From: DASWJZ01 sp963805325
GTDB taxonomy: Bacteria; Pseudomonadota; Alphaproteobacteria; Rhizobiales; Afifellaceae
Direction of reading: 5' to 3'
Assembly: GCA_963805325.1 (NCBI GenBank)
Contig: CAWDTS010000017.1
Span: 67,921 to 131,920 of the forward strand
Length of the DNA stretch: 64,000 nucleotides
Shown here: positions 47,107 to 55,892 of the stretch, one piece after another
How positions within the stretch are numbered: position 1 is the stretch's first letter
Layout of the letters: every line of letters starts with the position of its first letter
The notes under the pieces: generated by a model
Told to the model about the DNA's origin: nothing
Database searches by the model: none
The model's input: only the letters and a program-made list of their open reading frames with translations
Made by a program: the position numbers and the translations under genes

Positions 47107-47693
47107 ATGCGCGTCCTCGTCCTCTTGCGCATCCGGTCGAGACGAGCTTCAACGCCGCGCTTCACGCTGCCGTCGTCGACACGCTGAAAACGTCCGGCCA
47201 CGACGTCGACGATTGCGATCTCTACGCGGAGAATTTCGATCCGCGGCTGACGCGCGAGGAGCGCATCGGCTATCACGAGGTCGGGCCGAACATCGAGCCG
47301 GTGCGCGGTTACGTGGAGCGCGTGCAGGCGGCGGAGGCGATCGTGCTCTCCTTCCCGGTGTGGAATTTCGGCTATCCGGCGATCCTCAAGGGCTTCTTCG
47401 ACCGCGTCTTCCTGCCCGGCGTCTCCTTCGACCTGACGCCGGAGGGCGGGGTGAAGCCGAAGCTCACGCAGATCAGGAAGGTCGCCGCGGTCTGCACCTA
47501 TGGCGGCACGCGGCTTCGCGCATTCCTCGCCGGCGACCCGCCGCGCAAGGCGGTGAAGCGCGTGCTGCGCGCGCAGACCGGCCGCATGACGACGCCCGTC
47601 ACGTATCTCGCCTATTACGGCATGAACAGCGCGACGGAGGCGACCTGCGGCGCATTCCTGAAGCGCGTGAAGACGGAGATGGCGGCGTTCTGA
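47107..47693 (+). CDS. NAD(P)H:quinone oxidoreductase-like flavoprotein, one frame break
   Basis: ATG 47107, one base after the previous stop. MRVLVL followed, after a missing base near 47126, by AHPVETSFNAALHAAVVDTL, the typical start of the KefF/NQO1-type flavodoxin fold. Then AEAIVLSFPVWNFGYPAILK, GFFDRVFLPGVSFDL and YGGTRLRAFLAGDPPRK. About 195 residues, standard. It reduces quinones or nitro/azo groups with NAD(P)H via FMN. Coupling to the oxidase suggests a joint redox role. Confidence 0.85.
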
Positions 47694-47700
47694 GCCGAGC

Positions 47701-48543
47701 CTATTCGGCCGCCTTCAGCGCAGCCTCCGGCGCCGGTGCGTCGCCGACGATGGAGCGCGCCAGCGTCGGGTGGCGCAGAAGCGCCTGCGACATGCGCGCC
47801 GCGCTTTCGCGCAGCTCGGTGAGTCGCTCGGCGATCATGCTCTCGATGTCGACGCGGCCGGAATAGCCGGAGCTGTTCAGCGCCGCGACGACATTTCCGC
47901 CCGCGTCGTGGATCGGGACGGCGAGCGCGGTGATGCCGTAGTCGAGTTCGTCGACGGCGGTGCCAAATCCATCCATGCGCGCCTTCGCCACGATCGCGCG
48001 CAGCTCGGCGCGGTCGACGATCGTGAGATCGGTCAGCTTCTCGACCCGCGCATTCGAGAGATAGGCGTCGATGGCGGCGTCGGAGAGCCCGGCAAGAAGC
48101 ACGCGCCCCATCGAGGTCGGATAGGCCGGATAGGTCACGCCGACGCCGGCGAAGATGCGGTTCGCGCGCTGCGCGGAATGGTGGGCGATATAGAGGATGT
48201 TGTCGCCGTCGAGCACGCTCACCGAAGCGGCGTCGCCGAAGAGCGCGACGAGCCGCCGAAGCTCCGGCAGAAGGAGCTCCTCGACGTGCGCGGCGCGGAG
48301 ATAGGCGGCGCCGAGATGCAGCACGCGCGCGCTCAGCAGGAAGCGCTTGTTCACGTGCCGCACGTAGCCGAGCGCCGCCAGCGTGTGCAGGCTGCGCCGT
48401 GCCGCCGCGGGCGTGATGCCGGCGCGGCGGGCCACCTCGGAAAGCGTCATCTCCGACTGCCCGGCGTCGAAAGCCTCGATGACGGCGAGCCCCTTGGCGA
48501 GCCCGCCGACGAATTCCGGGCTGCCGGCCCCGCGTCTCGTCAT
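47701..48543 (-). CDS. IclR-family regulator (PcaR/PobR-like)
   Basis: 280 aa. The N-terminal winged helix is GLAKGLAVIEAFDAGQSEMT, LSEVARRAGITPAAARRSLH, TLAALGYV. The effector domain carries VSVLDGDNILYIAHHSAQRA, YPTSMGRVLLAGL and GFGTAVDELDYGITALAVPI. The AARRSLHTL.LGYV form and overall sequence resemble PcaR/PcaU regulators of the beta-ketoadipate pathway. It lies 18 bases downstream of the intradiol dioxygenase gene on the same strand, so it may control that gene and the divergent lyase/transferase pair. Confidence 0.85.
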   Translation of the reverse strand: MTRRGAGSPEFVGGLAKGLAVIEAFDAGQSEMTLSEVARRAGITPAAARRSLHTLAALGYVRHVNKRFLLSARVLHLGAAYLRAAHVEELLLPELRRLVALFGDAASVSVLDGDNILYIAHHSAQRANRIFAGVGVTYPAYPTSMGRVLLAGLSDAAIDAYLSNARVEKLTDLTIVDRAELRAIVAKARMDGFGTAVDELDYGITALAVPIHDAGGNVVAALNSSGYSGRVDIESMIAERLTELRESAARMSQALLRHPTLARSIVGDAPAPEAALKAAE

Positions 48544-48561
48544 GCGGTGCCGGGCACGTCC

Positions 48562-49419
48562 TCAACCCGCGGGCGACAGAACGAAGTCGAAATCGATGCG
48601 CGCGTCGGGCCGGCGCTCGAGATCGTATTCGAGCTTGGCGTCGGACGGCACGCGCTTCACCTTGCCGATCAGCGATTGCCGCACGCCGAAGACGGCGTCG
48701 GAATCGATGTATTCGTCGCCCTCGAAGAAGAGCTCGGTGACGATCGCGCGCATGCCCGGCGCGCCGATGATGTAGTGCAGGTGCTTGGAGCGCCAGGCGT
48801 GGCGCTCGCCGGCGCGCAGCAGGTTCCCGACCGGGCCGTCATAGGGGACCGTGTAGGATTTCGGCATCACGGTCGTGTAGTAGTAGCGGCCCTTGTCGTC
48901 GGTGGTGAAGCGGCCGCGCAGGTCCATCGGGTCCTGGCCCTTCTCCTGGATCGGATACATGCCGCTGCCGTCGGCCTGCCAGGTGTCGACCACGGCATTC
49001 GGCAAGGGATGGCCGAGCGTGTCGCGCACCGTGCCGTTGGCGAGGATGATGACGCCCTCGCGGTCCTTGGCGAGGTCCGTGCCGAGCGCCTGCACCGGCG
49101 CGTCCTTCAGATAGAACGGCCCGAGGTTCGAAAGCTCGGTGCCGCCGCCCTTGGTGTTGATCATGTCGACCAGCGCCGACCAGCCGAGCACGTCGGAGAG
49201 CAGGATGAATTCGTGCCGCTCGGGCGTGGAGATCTGTCCGCAGTCGTAGAGGAAGTTCAGGACGTACATCCACTCGTCCTGCGTCAGGTTGGTCTCGCGC
49301 GTGAAGTCGTGGAGATGCTCGATGAACTTGTCGAGCAGGAACGAGAAGCGCTCGTTCTTGCGGCCGTGGAAGGATGCCTTCACGGCATCGGTGATGGTCA
49401 TCTGATTGATGTCGCGCAC
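48562..49419 (-). CDS. Intradiol ring-cleavage dioxygenase (catechol or hydroxyquinol 1,2-dioxygenase)
   Basis: 285 aa from GTG 49419, chosen because GGGGAGGAGAG lies just upstream. The N-terminal helical domain contains FIEHLHDFTRETNLTQDEWM, and the iron domain VVDTWQADGSGMYPIQEKG (first Tyr), YTTVMPKSYTVPYDGPVGNL (second Tyr) and HAWRSKHLHYIIGAPGMRAI (His-x-His). The length and N-terminal dimer domain are those of catechol/hydroxyquinol 1,2-dioxygenases, not of PcaH. The substrate cannot be settled from motifs; no muconate cycloisomerase or maleylacetate reductase is in view. Confidence 0.85.
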   Translation of the reverse strand: MRDINQMTITDAVKASFHGRKNERFSFLLDKFIEHLHDFTRETNLTQDEWMYVLNFLYDCGQISTPERHEFILLSDVLGWSALVDMINTKGGGTELSNLGPFYLKDAPVQALGTDLAKDREGVIILANGTVRDTLGHPLPNAVVDTWQADGSGMYPIQEKGQDPMDLRGRFTTDDKGRYYYTTVMPKSYTVPYDGPVGNLLRAGERHAWRSKHLHYIIGAPGMRAIVTELFFEGDEYIDSDAVFGVRQSLIGKVKRVPSDAKLEYDLERRPDARIDFDFVLSPAG

Positions 49420-49534
49420 GGGTCTCTCCTCCCCTTTCGTCTCCGACCGGCCGACCGGCATCGCCGGCAGCGGCGGTCTCTTCTTCGAGGCAGCGCGCGC
49501 ACGGCCGCCAGCTTGACATCAGACTAGCCAGCTG

Positions 49535-49563
49535 GCATTTTTTCGACAAGCGAAAAAAAATGC
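49535..49563. promoter_or_regulatory. Imperfect palindrome in the divergent dioxygenase / lyase promoter
   Basis: GCATTTTTTCG-acaag-CGAAAAAAAATGC is a near-palindrome (the right arm has two more A), and it overlaps GCCAGCTGGC (49527-49536). It sits between the two divergent starts (49419 and 49595). It could be an operator for the adjacent IclR regulator or simply a promoter A/T tract. Confidence 0.35.
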
Positions 49564-49594
49564 GAACTCCGAAAGGAATTCGGTGGGAGGTGCG

Positions 49595-50392
49595 ATGCGG
49601 ATCGGCAAGCAGAACCAGCCCTTTACGGCCATCGCGACCTCCGACGCCGACACGATCACCATCCGCGGCCGCGATCTCTGCGGCGACCTGATCGGCAAGG
49701 TCGGCTTCACCGACTATTTCTACTTCCTCGTCACCGGCGCGATGCCGACCGACGACCAGCGCTTCTTCACCGACGCCGTGCTGGTCGCGATCGCCGAGCA
49801 TGGGCTGGTGCCGAGCGTGCAGGCGGCGCGCATGACGCTCGCCGCCGCGCCCGAGGCCTGGCAGGGCGCGATGGCGGCCGGCCTGCTCGGCGTCGGCTCC
49901 GTGGTCGCCGGGAGCTCCGAGGCCGCCGGGAAATTCCTGGTCGAGCTTCTGGAGGAGGCGAAGACGTCCGGCGTGTCGCATGAAGAGGCGGCGAAGGCCG
50001 GGCTGAAGCGGCTCGTCGCGGCGAAGCAGAAGGTGCCGGGGCTCGGGCATCCGCAGCACGCGACCGGCGATCCGCGCGCCAACGTGCTCCTGTCGCTTGC
50101 CGATGCGCGCGGCGTCAGCGGCGACCATATCGGCATGCTGCGGCTGCTCGAGAAGCACGCGCTGGCGATCACCGGGCGCAAGCTCCCGATCAATGTCAGC
50201 GGCGCGATTCCCGCCGTGATGCTCGACGTCGGCTGGCCGGTCGAGGCGATGAAGGGCCTGCCGCTTCTGGCCCGCACCGCCGGGCTGGTCGCGCATCTCT
50301 ACGAGGAAGCGCAGCGCTCGATCGGCTTCATCATGTCGAACCACGCCGACCAGGCGATCGCTTACGACGGCGTCGAGCCGGCCAAGGAATAG
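49595..50392 (+). CDS. Citryl-CoA lyase-like protein (short citrate synthase family)
   Basis: 265 aa from ATG 49595, GGGAGG upstream. It has the citrate-synthase fold in the short form: GVGSVVAGSSEAAGKFLVEL, VPGLGHPQHATGDPRANVLL (catalytic His region), NVSGAIPAVMLDVGWPVEAM and AHLYEEAQRSIGFIM. Family members split citryl-CoA or similar 3-hydroxyacyl-CoA esters (for example citramalyl-CoA) into acetyl-CoA and an oxo acid. It is encoded 9 bases before a CoA-transferase that could supply its CoA ester. Confidence 0.82.
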   Translation: MRIGKQNQPFTAIATSDADTITIRGRDLCGDLIGKVGFTDYFYFLVTGAMPTDDQRFFTDAVLVAIAEHGLVPSVQAARMTLAAAPEAWQGAMAAGLLGVGSVVAGSSEAAGKFLVELLEEAKTSGVSHEEAAKAGLKRLVAAKQKVPGLGHPQHATGDPRANVLLSLADARGVSGDHIGMLRLLEKHALAITGRKLPINVSGAIPAVMLDVGWPVEAMKGLPLLARTAGLVAHLYEEAQRSIGFIMSNHADQAIAYDGVEPAKE

Positions 50393-50401
50393 GAGCGCCA
50401 C

Positions 50402-51557
50402 GTGGCGAAAGTGCTTCGCGACCTGACGGTCGTCGAGATGGGAACGTTCATCACCGGGCCGGCGGCGGCGATGTATCTCGCCGATCTCGGCGCCGACGTG
50501 ATCAAGGTCGAGCGGCCCGGAACCGGCGACCCCTTCCGCGCCTTCAAGGGCGGTCTGTACAGCCCGCACTATCAGACCTATAACCGCAACAAGCGCTCGA
50601 TCACGCTCGACACGTCGAAGCCGGAAGACCGCGCCCTCTTCCACGAGCTGATCGCAGGACGCCGACGTCTTCATCCAGAATTTCCGCCCCGGCGTGGCGG
50701 AGAAGCTCGGCGCCGGCGAAGAGGAGCTGCGCGCGCTCAATCCGCGGCTCGTCTATTGCGCGATCTCCGGCTTCGGCACGAGCGGGCCCTATCGCGACCG
50801 CCCCGCCTACGACACCGTCGCGCAGGCCGCGAGCGGCTTCCTGCGCCTCGTCATGCCGCCGGAGAAGCCGCGCGTCATCGGGCCGGCACTCGCCGACGCC
50901 ATGACCGGCTTCTACGCCGCGCTCGGCGTGCTCGCCGCGCTCTTCGAGCGGCAGGGCACGGGCAAGGGCCGGCGCATCGACGTCTCGATGCTGGAGGCGA
51001 TGTGCCACTTCAACCTCGATTCCTTCACCCACTTCTTCTCCGAGGGCGAGATCATGGGGCCGCTCAGCCGGCCCAAGGTCTCGCAGTCCTACGTGTTCGA
51101 GTGCGCCGACGGGAAATGGCTGGCGCTCCACATGTCGTCGCCGCCGAAATTCTGGGAGGGCCTCGCCGCCGTCATCGGCCGGCCTGACCTCTTCGACGAT
51201 CCGCGCTTCGCGACGCGCGAGGCGCGCATCGAGCACCAGGACAGCTTGATCGAATTCATGGCGCCGATCTTCAAGGAGAAAGCGCGCGACGACTGGTGCG
51301 AGGCGCTCGCCGCGGCCGAAGTGCCGCATTCGCCGGCCTACGATTCCAACGAGGCGCTGGAGGACCCGCAGGCGCGCCATCTGCAGCTCAAGATTTCGGC
51401 GGAGCATCCCGAGATGGGGACCTTCACAACCGTGCGGAGCCCGCTCTCCTTCGATGGCGAGAAGTCCCTCGAAGTCGTTCCCCCGCCGACACTCGGCGAG
51501 CACAACGATGAAATTCGCGCCGAGATTGCCGCCCGGCGACGGCGCGCTCCCGAATAG
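50402..51557 (+). CDS. CaiB/BaiF (family III) CoA-transferase, one frame break
   Basis: GTG 50402 (MAKVLRDLTVVEMGTFITGP). Family III hallmarks: AMYLADLGADVIKVERPGTG, DPFRAFKGG, NRNKRSITLDTSKPEDR. After one extra base near 50655, ADVFIQNFRPGVAEKLG, ISGFGTSGPYRDRPAYDTVA (catalytic Asp in AYD) and GKGRRIDVSMLEAM. About 384 residues. It would move CoA onto a carboxylic acid for cleavage by the adjacent lyase. Acyl substrate unknown. Confidence 0.87.
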
Positions 51558-51634
51558 CGGCCAGACGCTCGCGCCCCGTGGTGAAAAATTAGGCAACCGG
51601 CTGCCCGCTCGGCCCGCCTAGCTGCTTTCCTGGA

Positions 51635-51650
51635 TGGCATGCACCTTGCT
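51635..51650 (+). promoter_or_regulatory. Sigma-54 (-24/-12) promoter of the urea operon
   Basis: TGGCATGCACCTTGCT, with GG (51636-51637) and GC (51648-51649) separated by 10 bases as RpoN requires. It is 39 bases before the urtA start, leaving a short leader with an AGGGAGAAGG ribosome site. It implies NtrC-type nitrogen control of urea uptake and urease. Confidence 0.78.
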
Positions 51651-51688
51651 TCACCTGGTGCGATGCACAAACGACCAGGGAGAAGGTC

Positions 51689-52993
51689 ATGGTTCGGGTA
51701 AGGGGAAAGATGTTTCTGGCCGGGGTGGCGCTCGCCGCGTCGCTCGGGCTGAGTAACGTCGCGGCGGCGCAGGACGATACGATCAAGGTCGGCATCCTTC
51801 ATTCGCTCTCCGGGACGATGGCGATTTCGGAGACGACGTTGAAAGACGTCATGCTCATGCTGATCGACGAGCAGAACAAGAAGGGCGGGCTGCTCGGCAA
51901 GAAACTCGAGGCGGTCGTCGTCGATCCGGCTTCCGACTGGCCGCTCTTCGCCGAAAAGGCGCGCGAGCTGATCAGCCAGGACAAGGTCGCGGCGGTGTTC
52001 GGCTGCTGGACCTCGGTCAGCCGCAAATCGGTGCTGCCGGTCTTCAAGGAGCTCAACAACCTGCTCTTCTATCCCGTCCAGTACGAGGGCGAGGAGAGCG
52101 AGCGCAACGTCTTCTATACCGGCGCCGCGCCGAACCAGCAGGCGATTCCGGCGGTCGACTATCTGATGAGCGACGACGGCGGTTCGGTGAAGCGCTGGGT
52201 GCTGGAAGGCACCGACTACGTCTATCCGCGCACCACCAACAAGATCCTCGAGGCCTATCTGAAGGCGAAGGGCGTCGCGCCTGAAGACATCATGATCAAC
52301 TACACGCCGTTCGGCTTCTCCGACTGGCAGACCGAAGTCGCCGCGATCAAGACCTTCGGCTCGGCCGGCAAGAAGACCGCCGTGGTCTCCACCATCAACG
52401 GCGACGCCAACGTGCCGTTCTACAAGGAGCTCGGCAACCAGGGCATCAAGGCCGAGGACATCCCGGTCGTCGCGTTCTCGGTCGGCGAAGAGGAACTCGC
52501 CGGTCTCGACACCGCGCCGCTCGTCGGCCACCTCGCGGCGTGGAACTACTTCGAGTCCATCGACACGCCCGAGAACGAGGAGTTCATCGACAAGTGGCAT
52601 GCGTTCATCAAGAACGACAAGCGCACCACCAACGACCCGATGGAAGCCCACTACATCGGCTTCAACATGTGGGTGAAGGCGGTGGAGAAGGCCGGCACGA
52701 CCGATCCCGACGCGGTGATCGACGCGATCGTCGGCGTCTCGGTGCCTAACCTGACCGGCGGCTACTCGACGATGATGCCGAACCACCACATCACCAAGCC
52801 CGTCTATATCGGCGAGATCCAGGCCGACGGCCAGTTTGACGTGGTGTGGCAGACTTCCGGTCTGGTCATGGGCGACGAGTGGTCCGACTATCTGCCGGAT
52901 TCAAAGCCGCTGATCTCCGACTGGCGAGCGCCTCTCTCCTGCGGAAACTTCAACACCACCACCGGCAAGTGCGGCGGCGAGAGCACGAACTGA
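51689..52993 (+). CDS. urtA: Urea ABC transporter substrate-binding protein
   Basis: 434 aa, with a signal peptide (VRGKMFLAGVALAASLGLSN, cleavage near AAAQ). UrtA-type branched-chain-family binding protein: TIKVGILHSLSGTMAISETT, VVDPASDWPLFAEKARELIS, FGCWTSVSRKSVLPVFKELN, NLLFYPVQYEGEESERNVFY and NQQAIPAVDYLM are nearly diagnostic for urea/short-amide binding. First gene of the urt-ure operon. A hairpin after its stop should raise its expression. Confidence 0.95.
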   Translation: MVRVRGKMFLAGVALAASLGLSNVAAAQDDTIKVGILHSLSGTMAISETTLKDVMLMLIDEQNKKGGLLGKKLEAVVVDPASDWPLFAEKARELISQDKVAAVFGCWTSVSRKSVLPVFKELNNLLFYPVQYEGEESERNVFYTGAAPNQQAIPAVDYLMSDDGGSVKRWVLEGTDYVYPRTTNKILEAYLKAKGVAPEDIMINYTPFGFSDWQTEVAAIKTFGSAGKKTAVVSTINGDANVPFYKELGNQGIKAEDIPVVAFSVGEEELAGLDTAPLVGHLAAWNYFESIDTPENEEFIDKWHAFIKNDKRTTNDPMEAHYIGFNMWVKAVEKAGTTDPDAVIDAIVGVSVPNLTGGYSTMMPNHHITKPVYIGEIQADGQFDVVWQTSGLVMGDEWSDYLPDSKPLISDWRAPLSCGNFNTTTGKCGGESTN

Positions 52994-53016
52994 GGCAAGC
53001 AGCCTTCAAGACGGCG

Positions 53017-53043
53017 GGGGTCGGGCGGATCTCGCCCGACCCC
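53017..53043 (+). terminator. Intercistronic hairpin between urtA and urtB
   Basis: An 11-bp perfect stem (GGGGTCGGGCG and complement) with a 5-nt loop lies 24 bases after the urtA stop, without a T-run. It acts probably as an attenuator or 3'-end stabiliser. Confidence 0.7.
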
Positions 53044-53087
53044 GAGCTTTCGGCTCAGGGTGATGGACGCGAACCCAAGGTGACCCG

Positions 53088-54692
53088 ATGCTGAGGATTC
53101 TTGCTTCTGCGCTGTTTCTTTTCCTTGCCCAGGCGAGCTTTGACGGGGCGGCGCGCGCCGAGGGCCTGGATGAGGCGCTGAGCGGCTTTGCCAAGGACAG
53201 CTATGCGCAGACCGTCGCCGCTCTGAATGCTGTCGCGGCGACGGGGGACGAGCGGGCCGCCGACGTCATCCGGGCGCTGAAGGCCAAGCGGCTCTATTTC
53301 ACCAAGGCCGACGGCAAGGTTTACATCAAGCAAGCGGACGGCACGCTCCTTGACGCGGCGACTGGCGCGCCAGTTGCCGGCGGAGCTCCGTTTGGGCTCA
53401 AGGAAGTGCGGGTCAACAATCTTGTGCGCGGCACGATCGAAGCGACGCTCGGATCGTTGAGCCTTTTGGCGCCCGATCCGGAGAGGCGTCGCTCCGCGGC
53501 GGAGGCCGTGTTCAAGTCGCGCGACGCGACCGCGCTCCCCGCGGTCGAGGTGGCGCTCGCCAAGGAGACCGACCCGGCGATCAAGCGCGTGCTCGAAGAG
53601 GCGCACGCCGCGATCGTCATCACCGATCCGCAAACGGCGGAGGCCGATCGTGTCACCGCCGTGGCGACGCTCGCGGCGCGCGGCGACGACGATGCCAAGG
53701 GGATCCTGACGACGCTCCCAGACGACACGCCGGCGGCCGTGAGCAAGGCGGCAGAGACGGCGATCGCGGGGATCGAGCAGCGCCTTGCCATGTGGAACGC
53801 TGCGCAGAACGTGTGGTACGGAATTTCGCTCGGATCGGTGCTGCTTCTCGCGGCGATCGGCCTCTCCATCACCTTCGGCGTGATGGGCGTCATCAACATG
53901 GCGCATGGCGAGATGGTGATGCTCGGTGCCTACACCACCTTTGTCGTGCAGGAGACGATCCGCACCTCCGCACCCTGGCTTTTCGACTACTCGCTGGCGA
54001 TCGCCATCCCCCTCGCCTTCCTCGTTTCCGGCGCGGCGGGATTTATCGTCGAGCGCGCGATCATCCGCTGGCTCTACGGCAGACCGCTGGAGACCCTGCT
54101 CGCGACATGGGGCCTGTCGCTGGTTCTGCAGCAGGCTGTGCGCTCGATCTTCGGCGCCAACAACCGGCAGGTCGGCAACCCGTCGTGGATGTCGGGCGCC
54201 TTCGATCTCGGACATCTCACGATCACCTACAACCGGATGTGGATCATTGTCTTCGCCCTCCTCGTGTTCGTCGTCCTCAACATCGTGCTGAAGGCGACGC
54301 CCTTCGGGCTGCAGATGCGTGCGGTGACGCAGAACCGCCGCATGGCCGCGTCCATGGGCATCCGCACGCCGTGGGTCGACGCCTTCACCTTCGCGCTCGG
54401 CTCCGGCATTGCCGGCATGGCCGGCGTGGCGCTGTCGCAGATCGACAACGTCTCGCCCAACCTCGGCCAGGGCTACATCATCGACAGCTTCATGGTCGTG
54501 GTGTTCGGCGGCGTCGGCAATCTCTGGGGAACGCTCGCCGGCGCGCTGACGCTCGGCGTCGCGAACAAGTTCCTCGAGCCCTACGCCGGGGCCGTGCTCG
54601 CCAAGATCCTCGTGCTCGTCTTCATCATCCTGTTCATCCAGAAGCGCCCGCGCGGCCTCTTCGCGCTGCGCGGCCGGGCGGTCGAATCCTGA
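53088..54692 (+). CDS. urtB: Urea ABC transporter permease UrtB
   Basis: 534 aa. A signal-like N terminus and about 240 residues of a predicted extracytoplasmic domain (LDEALSGFAKDSYAQTVAAL, LNAVAATGDERAADVIRALK and so on) precede the LivH-type membrane part: LSITFGVMGVINMAHGEMVM, ERAIIRWLYGRPLETLLATW, VVVFGGVGNLWGTLAGALTL. This long form is specific to UrtB. Stop and next start share TGATG. Confidence 0.93.
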   Translation: MLRILASALFLFLAQASFDGAARAEGLDEALSGFAKDSYAQTVAALNAVAATGDERAADVIRALKAKRLYFTKADGKVYIKQADGTLLDAATGAPVAGGAPFGLKEVRVNNLVRGTIEATLGSLSLLAPDPERRRSAAEAVFKSRDATALPAVEVALAKETDPAIKRVLEEAHAAIVITDPQTAEADRVTAVATLAARGDDDAKGILTTLPDDTPAAVSKAAETAIAGIEQRLAMWNAAQNVWYGISLGSVLLLAAIGLSITFGVMGVINMAHGEMVMLGAYTTFVVQETIRTSAPWLFDYSLAIAIPLAFLVSGAAGFIVERAIIRWLYGRPLETLLATWGLSLVLQQAVRSIFGANNRQVGNPSWMSGAFDLGHLTITYNRMWIIVFALLVFVVLNIVLKATPFGLQMRAVTQNRRMAASMGIRTPWVDAFTFALGSGIAGMAGVALSQIDNVSPNLGQGYIIDSFMVVVFGGVGNLWGTLAGALTLGVANKFLEPYAGAVLAKILVLVFIILFIQKRPRGLFALRGRAVES

Positions 54693-55888
54693 TGTCCAAG
54701 GGGATGCTGACCGGGATCGGCCGCGGGGCGCTTCCGATCGTCCTTGTGCTGCTGGCGATCGCGGTGATCGTGCCGATCCTGCACCTGTGGGTTCCGCCCG
54801 GTCATGCGCTGCACGTGCCGACTTACGCGGTTGCGCTTTTCGGGAAATACCTGACCTACGCGCTGCTCGCCGTCGCGCTCAATCTCGTCTGGGGCTATTG
54901 CGGCATCCTGAGCCTTGGCCACGGCGCGTTCTTCGCGCTCGGCGGCTACGCGATGGGCATGTATCTGATGCGTCAGATCGGCTCGCGCGGCGTCTATGCC
55001 AATCCCATCCTGCCGGACTTCATGGTGTTCCTGAACTGGAAGTCGCTGCCCTGGTTCTGGTACGGCTTCGACAGCTTCTTCTACGCCGCGCTGATGGTCG
55101 TACTGGTGCCCGGCCTGCTCGCCCTCGTCTTCGGCTGGTTCGCTTTCCGCAGCCGGGTCACCGGCGTCTATCTCTCCATCATCACACAGGCGCTGACCTA
55201 TGCGCTGCTTCTTGCCTTCTTCCGCAACAATTTCGGCTTCGGCGGAAACAACGGGCTGACCGACTTCAAGGACATTCTGGGCTTCGACATCCAGTCGGAC
55301 CAGACGCGATCCGCGCTCTTCGCCGCGTCGGCGATCGCGCTGGCGGTCGGGGTTATCGTCACCGCCGCGATCGTGCGCTCGAAATTCGGCAAGGTGCTGA
55401 TTGCGGTGCGCGACGCGGAGAGCCGCACGCGCTTCCTCGGCTACCGTGTGGAGCACGTGAAGCTCTTCGCCTTTGTCGTGTCAGCCTGCATGGCTGGCGT
55501 CGCCGGTGCGCTCTACGTGCCGCAGGTCGGCATCATCAATCCGAGCGAATTCGCGCCCGCCAACTCCATCGAAGTGGTGATCTGGACCGCCGTCGGCGGC
55601 CGCGCGACGCTCGCCGGCCCGATCATCGGCGCCGTTCTCGTCAACCTCGGGAAGAGCTACTTTACGGCGGTGTTCCCAGCGGCTTGGCTCTTCATGCTCG
55701 GCGGCCTCTTCATCGCGGTCACGCTATTCATGCCGCGCGGCATCCTCGGCTCGATCTCCCACGGCTTCGGAGCCGTCGTGGCGCGCCATCGCGCCGTCTT
55801 CGGCGAAAAGGGCATGAGCCCGCCGCCCGAGCCCGAGCGGCGGGGCGACCCGCCCGCAGCGAATTTCGAACCGGCGGCAGCGGAGTAG
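54692..55888 (+). CDS. urtC: Urea ABC transporter permease UrtC
   Basis: 398 aa LivM-type permease: LLAVALNLVWGYCGILSLGH, GAFFALGGYAMGMYLMRQIG, FFRNNFGFGGNNGLTDFKDI, and AVGGRATLAGPIIGAVLVNL near the end. The long periplasmic loop with MVFLNWKSLPWFWYGF is typical of UrtC. The C-terminal 40 residues are a Pro-rich cytoplasmic tail (SPPPEPERRGDPP). Confidence 0.93.
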   Translation: MSKGMLTGIGRGALPIVLVLLAIAVIVPILHLWVPPGHALHVPTYAVALFGKYLTYALLAVALNLVWGYCGILSLGHGAFFALGGYAMGMYLMRQIGSRGVYANPILPDFMVFLNWKSLPWFWYGFDSFFYAALMVVLVPGLLALVFGWFAFRSRVTGVYLSIITQALTYALLLAFFRNNFGFGGNNGLTDFKDILGFDIQSDQTRSALFAASAIALAVGVIVTAAIVRSKFGKVLIAVRDAESRTRFLGYRVEHVKLFAFVVSACMAGVAGALYVPQVGIINPSEFAPANSIEVVIWTAVGGRATLAGPIIGAVLVNLGKSYFTAVFPAAWLFMLGGLFIAVTLFMPRGILGSISHGFGAVVARHRAVFGEKGMSPPPEPERRGDPPAANFEPAAAE

Positions 55889-55892
55889 CCAG

